NCBI GenBank assembly: GCA_946482385.1
Contig: CAMLRI010000206.1
Span: 1 to 5,074 of the forward strand
DNA from: an uncultured Cellvibrio sp.
Lineage (GTDB): Bacteria; Pseudomonadota; Gammaproteobacteria; Pseudomonadales; Cellvibrionaceae
DNA: 5,074 bases
Direction of reading: 5' to 3'
Positions 1-5,074 of the stretch are shown here, piece by piece. The notes under the pieces are model-generated. The model made no database searches. It was given only the letters and a program-made list of their open reading frames with translations, and was not told where the DNA came from. The translations under genes and the position numbers were made by a program. Position 1 is the stretch's first letter, and each line of letters opens with the position of its first letter.

Positions 1-1
1 A

Positions 2-1051
2 CTGGGGGTTTACCAGCCGCCCCAGGGCGACAGCGAAACCCTGGAGCTACTGGCCCAGTTGCTGCGCAAAGAATACGGCTGGCCCATTACCCGCGACCAT
101 ATCGCCCTGGCCAATGGCAGCCAATCGGCGTTTTTTGTGCTGTTTAACCTGTTTGCCGGCGACTATGCCGATGGCTCGCGCAAGCGTATCCAGCTGCCGC
201 TCACCCCCGAGTATCTGGGCTATAGCGACCAGGGCATCCAGGGCGATACTTTTATGGCGACCCGCCCCAGTATCGAACTGCTGGAGAATGGCTTCTTTAA
301 ATACCATGTGGATTTTGACCAGCTGCATATCACCCCGCAGACAGGCGCCCTCTGTGTATCCCGCCCCACCAACCCCACGGGCAATGTCATCAGCGATGAG
401 GAAATGGCGCGGCTGGATGCCCTGGCACAAACCCATGGCGTGCCCTTTATTGTCGATGGCGCCTATGGCACGCCTTTCCCCAATATCCTGGTTGCCGATG
501 CCCGCCCGGCCTGGAACGACAACACCATCCTGGTGCTCAGCCTTTCCAAGCTGGGGCTGCCCGGCGTGCGCACCGGGGTGGTGATCGCCCGGCCGGAGTT
601 GATCCAGGCCTTTGCCCGCGCCAATACCATCCTCAACCTGGCCAGCGGCAACCTGGGGCCGGCGCTGTTGCGCCAGTTATTGCTGGATGAGCAGATGCTG
701 CCCCTAAGCCGCCAGCAGGTAGCGCCTTTTTATCGCCAGCGGATGGAGGCAGCGGTTGCCTGCTTCAAGCGACACCTGGCGGGTTTGCCCGTGCACATCC
801 ACAAGCCCGAAGGCGCCATTTTCCTGTGGCTGTGGTTTAAGGATCTGCCCATCACCAGCCAGGAGCTGTACCAGCGGCTCAAGCAGCGCGGTGTACTGGT
901 AGTATCCGGGCACCACTTTTTCCCCGGCCTGGAGGGCGACTGGCGCCACTGCCACGAGTGCATCCGTGTTACCTATTGCCAGGATGAGGCGCGGGTGGAG
1001 CAGGGCGCGCGCTTGATCGGGGAGCTGGTGCGGGAAGTTTATGCATCTTAA
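2..1051 (+). CDS. avtA: Valine-pyruvate aminotransferase, N-terminus cut off by window edge
   Basis: This is a PLP-dependent class I/II (fold type I) aminotransferase. AvtA (EC 2.6.1.66) is cytoplasmic and exchanges amino groups between valine and pyruvate, giving alanine and 2-oxoisovalerate. The frame is open from base 2, and the 19 codons before the first possible start (TTG at 59) already match the family (VYQPPQGD, like YDGPQGK in E. coli AvtA), so the gene starts left of the window. Visible are 349 residues; the E. coli protein has about 417, so roughly 70 are missing. Counting from base 2: GSQSAFF at 39-45 (cofactor phosphate region), NPTGN at 124-128, Asp152 and Tyr155 in DGAYG (pyridine-ring contacts), the Schiff-base Lys183 in SLSKLGLPG, and Arg322 in IRVTY (substrate carboxylate). 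The segment EGAIFLWLWFKDLPIT is, from memory, identical to E. coli AvtA, which separates it from generic aspartate or alanine aminotransferases. All key residues are intact. It ends in TAA; no convincing terminator follows. Confidence 0.95.
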   Translation: MGVYQPPQGDSETLELLAQLLRKEYGWPITRDHIALANGSQSAFFVLFNLFAGDYADGSRKRIQLPLTPEYLGYSDQGIQGDTFMATRPSIELLENGFFKYHVDFDQLHITPQTGALCVSRPTNPTGNVISDEEMARLDALAQTHGVPFIVDGAYGTPFPNILVADARPAWNDNTILVLSLSKLGLPGVRTGVVIARPELIQAFARANTILNLASGNLGPALLRQLLLDEQMLPLSRQQVAPFYRQRMEAAVACFKRHLAGLPVHIHKPEGAIFLWLWFKDLPITSQELYQRLKQRGVLVVSGHHFFPGLEGDWRHCHECIRVTYCQDEARVEQGARLIGELVREVYAS

Positions 1052-1118
1052 GAATCCTTAAGCCGCTGCCTGCTGGACAAGAATGCCGGCGGGCGATTAA
1101 GGTCAGGCGCTAGCCTTG

Positions 1119-1151
1119 CGATAACTTTTCGATAGCCTCTCGATCTTGCAG
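1119..1151 (+). promoter_or_regulatory. Three CGAT direct repeats at 11-bp period; candidate operator
   Basis: CGATA at 1119, CGATA at 1130 and CGATC at 1141 are spaced exactly 11 bp apart, and the intervening hexamers of the first two are pyrimidine-rich (ACTTTT, GCCTCT). The array ends just before the start codon at 1157. Winged-helix proteins of the OmpR type are known to bind tandem direct repeats about one helical turn apart, and the downstream gene encodes that type of domain, so an autoregulatory site is a reasonable inference. The units are short, so chance is not excluded. No good sigma-70 promoter is visible in the same gap. Confidence 0.35.
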
Positions 1152-1156
1152 GTACT

Positions 1157-2677
1157 ATGTCTTCTTCCCATCCATCGGCTGCGGCCAAAACCAATCTGCC
1201 CAAAACCTACAGGCCCAGGCACCCCGCTAACCAGTTTTGTATCGGTCACTGGCAGTTGTGCGTGCACAGCAACAGCCTTACCTCGGGCGACCAGCGGGTA
1301 GAGCTGGAGCACCGCCTGGTGGCCTTGCTGTTGCTGTTTATCGACCACCCCGGCGAAGTCTTGGATAAGGAGCGGATACTCGCCTGTATCTGGCCGGGCA
1401 AGGTAGTCAACGACGATAGCCTGGCGGTGGCCATCAGCCATTTGCGCAAGGCCCTGGGCGATAGCCCGCGCCGCCCGCGCTATATCAAAACCATTCCCGG
1501 GGTTGGCTACCAGTTTATTGCCGATGCCGGGCCCCTTGTTCCCGCCGTACCAGCCGCCGCGCCAACACCCGCCGCCTATAGCCCCACATCGCCCGAGTTG
1601 AATCAGCCGGGCGCGCCTGCTAGCCCGGCAGTTGCCGCCATGGGGCGCTTGCCCTATTGGGGGGGATTGGCTGCCCTGTTACTGGTCGGCCTGGCCTGGT
1701 GGTGGCACTTCCATTCGATGCCGGAGCAGCCAGATCTGGAACATCAGGCGCAAGTCCACCTGGCCAGTAGCCAGCCGGAAGATTGGCGCCAAGCTATCGC
1801 CCTCTACAAACAGCTGCTGGCATTGCAGCCGCAGCAGGCCTCCGCTTATTTGGGTATTGCCCGCGCCAAACAGCAGCTGCTGGGCGAGCAGCTGGCGCAG
1901 CCCGGCCATTGCGCCGAAGTTTTGGGGCTGCTGGATAAGGCCATAGAGCTGCAGCCGACCCTGGCGGACGCCTGGCTGGAGCGGGGCAATGTGACCTTCT
2001 GGTGCCGGCGCGATTTGCCCGCTGCCGAGCACAACTATGCCCAGGCGCAGCAACTGGCACCCCAGAGCGATGCACCGCCCCTGCAACTGGCACAACTGCG
2101 CTTGGCCCAGGGGCGCTTTGCGGAATCGCTAACCGCCATGGAGCAGGCCCGCCAGCTCAACCCGCTTAACTATTCTGTGCCCATGGTGGTGTGGATATAC
2201 CAAATGAACCAGCGCCACGACCTGGCCTGGGCCGAGTTGCAGCGCATTACCCAGGCAGAGCCGGATGACCGCTACTACCACATCTCCGCCCAGCGGGTAT
2301 TGGCCAGCCTGGGGCGCGAGGAGGAATCTTTCTTCCATTGGCAGTGGTTGATGGCCGACGCCGGTTTTGACGATGACAAGATGGCGGCGGCACAACAGGC
2401 CTTTGCCGCCGAAGGCTTGGCGGGGGTGAACCGCTGGCTGCTGCAAACCCGCGAGCCGGCCGACCTGGGCCAGTACCCGCCACCCCTGGCCTGGGCGCGC
2501 TATGCCCTGCAGGCGGGTGATTACAGCCAGGCGATGGATTGGCTGGAGCAGGCGGCCGCTGTGCCGCAATCGCCCCTGCTGTGGTTGGCGGTAGATCCCG
2601 CCTACCAACTGCTGCACGGCCAGCCGCGCTTCCAGGCCTTGGTAGGGCAAATGCAGCGGCCGCTTCAAACAAATTAA
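1157..2677 (+). CDS. CadC/ToxR-like membrane regulator: winged helix, one TM helix, periplasmic TPRs
   Basis: Predicted one-component membrane-bound transcription regulator of 506 residues. Residues about 27-123 form an OmpR-type winged-helix domain (Trans_reg_C), with EHRLVALLLLFIDHPGEVLD, the CIWPGKVVNDDSL turn, AISHLRKALGD as recognition-helix region, and the hallmark wing end YIKTIPGVGYQF. A Pro/Ala-rich linker (about 127-163) leads to one transmembrane helix (about 166-185, ending WWWHF). The rest, about 190-506, is helical with TPR-like repeats (around 204-237, 256-301, 304-336, 443-470) and ends in DPAYQLLHGQPRFQALV, a terminus often seen in TPR-bearing regulators of this class. The DNA-binding end would be cytoplasmic and the TPR part periplasmic, acting as sensor or protein-docking platform; the signal is unknown. 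The periplasmic part has two cysteines, 252 and 283, which could form a disulfide as in CadC. The ATG has only a weak ribosome site (AGG four bases upstream), but no other Met precedes the DNA-binding domain. It ends with tandem in-frame stops, TAATAA at 2675-2680. Targets may include itself and the propeller gene downstream. Confidence 0.88.
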   Translation: MSSSHPSAAAKTNLPKTYRPRHPANQFCIGHWQLCVHSNSLTSGDQRVELEHRLVALLLLFIDHPGEVLDKERILACIWPGKVVNDDSLAVAISHLRKALGDSPRRPRYIKTIPGVGYQFIADAGPLVPAVPAAAPTPAAYSPTSPELNQPGAPASPAVAAMGRLPYWGGLAALLLVGLAWWWHFHSMPEQPDLEHQAQVHLASSQPEDWRQAIALYKQLLALQPQQASAYLGIARAKQQLLGEQLAQPGHCAEVLGLLDKAIELQPTLADAWLERGNVTFWCRRDLPAAEHNYAQAQQLAPQSDAPPLQLAQLRLAQGRFAESLTAMEQARQLNPLNYSVPMVVWIYQMNQRHDLAWAELQRITQAEPDDRYYHISAQRVLASLGREEESFFHWQWLMADAGFDDDKMAAAQQAFAAEGLAGVNRWLLQTREPADLGQYPPPLAWARYALQAGDYSQAMDWLEQAAAVPQSPLLWLAVDPAYQLLHGQPRFQALVGQMQRPLQTN

Positions 2678-2761
2678 TAAGGGTTAATTAGGCCTTCCCC
2701 AGCGGGCGGATTAGGGTGGAATGGCGCCAATCATCTTGGTGCTAACCCTGTTCTGGCCACT

Positions 2762-2766
2762 AGGAG
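2762..2766 (+). promoter_or_regulatory. Shine-Dalgarno AGGAG that sets the propeller gene start at 2775
   Basis: AGGAG lies eight bases before the ATG at 2775, near-ideal spacing. It supports this start over the in-frame ATG at 2721, which would add 18 residues including an unusual extra hydrophobic stretch ahead of a normal signal peptide. Confidence 0.8.
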
Positions 2767-2774
2767 AATCCGCC

Positions 2775-4082
2775 ATGATCAAACACACCCCATTAACCCG
2801 CTCCCGAATCCTCGCCGGGCTGTTCAGCCTGGCACTGCTGGGGCTAGGCTCCTGCGCCTTGGCTAAGCCGTCCAAACCTGTCGATGTACGCAAGCTGGCT
2901 TTGCAATGGGATTTCCCGCTGCACGCCCCTGTATCCGCCTCGCCGGTAGTGCAGGGCAACCAGCTGTGGGTCGCGGCCGAAAACGGCAACCTCTACGCCT
3001 TTGACTGGCGCGCCAAACGCCTGCAATGGCTGTATCACAGCGAAGGCGCCATAGCCTCTACGCCGGCAGTTGCCGACGGCCGGGTGTATTTTTTAAGTCG
3101 CGATGGTTTTGTGAATGCCCTCGACCAATACAGCGGCAAATTGTTGTGGCGTTTTGCCACCGGTGGTGAAAAACGCTTTGCCGCTGTGGGTGGCTATGGC
3201 ATGCCCGCTAGCGCCGGCCCTGTGCCCGACCCCTGGGATTTTTATTCATCCTCGCCGCTGGTAGTGAACGGCCTGGTATATGTCGGCAGCAGTGATCACC
3301 ATGTCTACGCCCTTAAAGCTGACAGCGGTGAACTGCAGTGGCAATTCAATGCCGGCGCTCCGGTACATTCATCGCCCGCCTATGCCGATGGCACTATTGT
3401 GATAGGCACCTGGGGCACCCGCCTGTATGCGCTGGATGCCCAAACCGGCGCAGAGCGTTGGCACTTCACTGGCGGGGTGGACAACGATTACTTCGCCATG
3501 CAAGGCATAGTGGCCACCCCGCGCATTGATCAGGGCAAGGTGTACGTCGGCGCCCGCGATGGTTTTTTCTACGCCTTTAACCTGAGCGATGGCGCGCAGC
3601 TGTGGAAGTACGACGCCGCTTACAGCTGGATACTCAGCAGCGCGGCCATTGATGAGCGCCATGTGTATGTCGGCACATCGGATACCGGCCTGATGCTGGC
3701 ATTGGATAAGCACACAGGTGAGGAGGTGTACCGCACAGATACGCGCTTGTGGACTTACGCATCGCCGCTATTGGTTGGCAGCCGCTATGTATTTGCCGCC
3801 ACCATGGCGGGTGAGCTTTACGCCTACAACAAACACACCGGCGAGCAGCTGTGGTACTACCAAACGCCGGAAGGGCGCCGCGATATTCACGACATAGTGG
3901 ATGATCAAACCGGCAAATTGCGTGGCGACAAATTGTATGCCCCCGAAATGCAAATACAGGCCCCGGTGGAATACGTTAAAACCCTGGGCGCTTTTATTGC
4001 TTCACCTGTGTGGGTGGATAACCAATTAATTGCCGTGAGTGCAACGGGCAATATTCTGTTGTTCGGCCAGCGCCGCCCTTAA
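2775..4082 (+). CDS. Exported PQQ-like (BamB-type repeat) eight-bladed beta-propeller protein
   Basis: A 435-residue exported protein. The N-terminus (MIKHTPLTRSR, then a hydrophobic stretch to ALA-K at 30/31) is a signal peptide. Cleavage could be by signal peptidase I after ALA, or by signal peptidase II before Cys27 (LGSC), the only cysteine in the protein. The remainder is a chain of PQQ-type repeats of the form (D/N)G.VYVGS.DG.(V/L)YALDA.TGE..W. I count eight blades, at about 54-85, 93-125, 158-189, 198-229, 246-277, 287-319, 328-360 and 408-431, the last less regular. Larger insertions follow blade 2 (126-157) and blade 7 (361-407). There is no CxxCH haem motif and no adjacent-cysteine pair as in PQQ alcohol dehydrogenases, so an enzymatic quinoprotein role is not supported; a binding or scaffold role in the periplasm or at the outer membrane is more likely. 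It shares the repeat family with BamB, but I would not call it bamB: it does not sit in the usual hisS-bamB-der context and it carries extra insertions. It lies 97 bp after the regulator gene, same strand, possibly cotranscribed or controlled by it. Confidence 0.85.
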   Translation: MIKHTPLTRSRILAGLFSLALLGLGSCALAKPSKPVDVRKLALQWDFPLHAPVSASPVVQGNQLWVAAENGNLYAFDWRAKRLQWLYHSEGAIASTPAVADGRVYFLSRDGFVNALDQYSGKLLWRFATGGEKRFAAVGGYGMPASAGPVPDPWDFYSSSPLVVNGLVYVGSSDHHVYALKADSGELQWQFNAGAPVHSSPAYADGTIVIGTWGTRLYALDAQTGAERWHFTGGVDNDYFAMQGIVATPRIDQGKVYVGARDGFFYAFNLSDGAQLWKYDAAYSWILSSAAIDERHVYVGTSDTGLMLALDKHTGEEVYRTDTRLWTYASPLLVGSRYVFAATMAGELYAYNKHTGEQLWYYQTPEGRRDIHDIVDDQTGKLRGDKLYAPEMQIQAPVEYVKTLGAFIASPVWVDNQLIAVSATGNILLFGQRRP

Positions 4083-4089
4083 GCCAACA

Positions 4090-4125
4090 AAAGCCCAGGG
4101 CGGTTTTGCCTCTACCCTGGGCTTT
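4090..4125. terminator. Bidirectional intrinsic terminator between convergent genes
   Basis: AAAGCCCAGGG (4090-4100) and CCCTGGGCTTT (4115-4125) form a perfect 11-bp stem around a 14-base loop. Read on the plus strand, the stem ends in TTT; on the minus strand it ends in TTTTGTTGG, a somewhat better uridine tract. It starts 7 bases after the propeller stop codon and overlaps the TAA stop of the convergent M56 gene (4124-4126), so one hairpin can serve both genes. The U-tracts are short, so efficiency is uncertain. Confidence 0.8.
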
Positions 4126-5074
4126 ACATATCCAACGAAAAAGAATTACTACCAGTTGCTGTGCTGGAGCAGGGAATATTGCGGGTGTCGATAAAGAACT
4201 TTTCCACCCCCGCTTGTTTAAGGCTCTGCTCCAGCTGTTGTTTGCAGGCTTGATCCTTCATGTTGTGTAAAAAGCCTTGGAATACGCTGCCTTTGATATC
4301 CAGGTAGGCATAACCTTTGGCCAGGTTGTTAAGGTCGTACAAAATCGCAAAGGCCTGTTCACAGGAGGTTTGTAATTTAAGGGTCATCATTACCTCGGGT
4401 GCTTCCAGGGCTTGTTTGGCTGTTGTACCGCAAAAATTTTCCATCATCTCTAGCACTTCCTTGGCGCTGGTGTCTTTCACTTCTATTGCAAACTCATCGT
4501 CTTTGGCTTGTTGTTGCAGGGCATAGCTGTAAAGCGATGCCAGCAAGGTGCAGGCGGCGAGTATTAAGGCCGCCAGGGTTTTGTTGTTGGGGCGAGCCTG
4601 GGCGTGCGGAGCGGCAAATAAACGATAAATACGTTGGCTAATAGATTGCGGTTTGCCGCTAATGGCGGGTGCCAGTGGGTTGGTTTGCATGGCGATAAAC
4701 TCCTTGAGGGTATTGGCGTAAGCCAGTTTGTCCTTGCTGATGGCAAGGGCGCGGTCGTCACAGTCATTTTCCCTTTCCTGATGTAGCTGCCGGTTAAGCC
4801 AGCGCGCTGCCGGATTGAAAAAATACAGGCACTCCAGCAGGCACTGCAGCTGGTTGAAAAAATAATCGCGGCGTTTGATATGGCTGAGTTCGTGTAGCAG
4901 CACAGCATCTATTTGCGCAGGCGATAAATGGCTGAGCAACCCCAGGGGTAAATAAATCACCGGTTTAAAATGCCCAAGGGTGCAGGGCACAGTTACTTTT
5001 GCACTAAGGGCTAACAAGGGAGCGGCAACAGCCATTAATTCGCTGAGTTCTTGCGTGCGCTTTTGCCAAGCGGG
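4124..5074 (-). CDS. M56 (BlaR1/MecR1-type) membrane metallopeptidase, N-terminus cut off, STN-like tail
   Basis: C-terminal 316 residues of an integral membrane zinc peptidase. The frame is open to the window edge, and the residues before the first Met (PAWQKRTQELSEL) match the segment that normally precedes the peptidase core, so the ATG at 5035 is not the real start; the N-terminal helices lie to the right. Counting from the edge: FKPVIYLPLGLL, then the zinc motif HELSH at 61-65 (bases 4880-4894), RRDY, then FFNPAARWLNRQ and ERENDCDD with Glu102 as likely third ligand (ExxxD). SISQRIYRLF is also typical of the family. A transmembrane helix follows at about 165-185, then a roughly 130-residue periplasmic tail. 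The tail has no penicillin-binding domain as in BlaR1/MecR1; its first part (about 194-251, FAIEVKD..AKEVLEMM...MTLKL....EQAFAIL) resembles the STN domain of secretins and TonB-dependent receptors. It holds four cysteines (215, 238, 277, 302). Family members sense envelope signals and cleave a BlaI/MecI-type repressor; no such gene is in the window. Sampled GC is about 50%, below the left half. Confidence 0.87.
   Translation of the reverse strand, partial: PAWQKRTQELSELMAVAAPLLALSAKVTVPCTLGHFKPVIYLPLGLLSHLSPAQIDAVLLHELSHIKRRDYFFNQLQCLLECLYFFNPAARWLNRQLHQERENDCDDRALAISKDKLAYANTLKEFIAMQTNPLAPAISGKPQSISQRIYRLFAAPHAQARPNNKTLAALILAACTLLASLYSYALQQQAKDDEFAIEVKDTSAKEVLEMMENFCGTTAKQALEAPEVMMTLKLQTSCEQAFAILYDLNNLAKGYAYLDIKGSVFQGFLHNMKDQACKQQLEQSLKQAGVEKFFIDTRNIPCSSTATGSNSFSLDM

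Noticed and set aside
114..584. Second plus-strand open frame inside avtA
   Set aside because: Overlaps a confidently identified gene; its translation is rich in Ser, Pro, Trp and Met without domain character.
1046..1102. CTTAAG twice (1047, 1057) and CCTTAA/TTAAGG (1056-1061/1097-1102) as a possible avtA terminator
   Set aside because: The outer arms are only 6 bp and 35 bases apart, the inner part pairs poorly, and no T-tract follows.
1116..1145. TTGCGA with a possible -10 near 1139-1145 as a sigma-70 promoter
   Set aside because: The -10 candidate (TCGATC) matches the consensus poorly; the CGAT periodicity is a better description of this stretch.
2129..2668. Long minus-strand open frame (179 codons) inside the regulator gene
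   Set aside because: Antisense shadow of a GC-rich coding region; Gln/Leu/Arg-rich composition, no recognisable domain, and the plus-strand TPR protein explains the region.
2680..2749. AGGGTTA (2680-2686) and TAACCCT (2743-2749) inverted repeat, and the palindrome TGGCGCCA (2722-2729)
   Set aside because: Short and widely spaced; expected by chance in this composition, and no T-run to suggest a terminator.
2721..2774. In-frame upstream ATG giving an 18-residue longer propeller protein
   Set aside because: It would place an extra hydrophobic stretch before a complete signal peptide, while the ATG at 2775 has AGGAG at ideal spacing and a basic n-region.
4317..4641. Plus-strand open frames opposite the M56 gene
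   Set aside because: The minus strand carries clear M56 motifs in a continuous frame; the opposite frames show no domain or ribosome site.

Overview
The window looks like chromosomal DNA of a Gram-negative gammaproteobacterium. The aminotransferase at the left edge closely resembles what I remember of enterobacterial AvtA. The other genes are a CadC-like membrane regulator, an exported PQQ-type beta-propeller and an M56 membrane peptidase, all typical of Gram-negative envelopes. Composition and gene types would fit a Cellvibrio-like saprophyte, but that is a guess. There are no rRNA or tRNA genes, CRISPR arrays, insertion sequences or phage genes that I can recognise.

Layout: (1) Positions 2-1051, plus strand: valine-pyruvate aminotransferase (avtA) lacking its N-terminus, which lies left of the window. 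(2) 1052-1156: a short gap with three CGAT units at an exact 11-bp period just before the next gene. (3) 1157-2677, plus: a membrane-anchored transcription regulator with a winged helix, a Pro/Ala linker, one transmembrane helix and periplasmic TPR repeats. (4) 2775-4082, plus: an exported eight-bladed PQQ-like propeller, possibly a lipoprotein, with a clear Shine-Dalgarno. (5) 4090-4125: a perfect 11-bp hairpin between convergent genes, probably a bidirectional terminator. (6) 4124-5074, minus: the C-terminal part of a BlaR1/MecR1-type M56 metallopeptidase whose N-terminal membrane helices lie right of the window. Its periplasmic tail resembles an STN domain.

Working together: avtA is housekeeping amino-acid metabolism and probably unrelated to the rest. 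The regulator and the propeller are codirectional and 97 bp apart, so the propeller is a reasonable candidate target or partner of the regulator, but nothing in the sequence proves this. The M56 gene is a separate, convergent unit with visibly lower GC; such peptidases usually pair with a BlaI/MecI-type repressor, which would lie off the right edge. No clearly new multi-gene system is visible. The points most worth following are the 11-bp phased repeats, the STN-like tail on the M56 peptidase, and the single cysteine at a lipobox-like position in the propeller protein.
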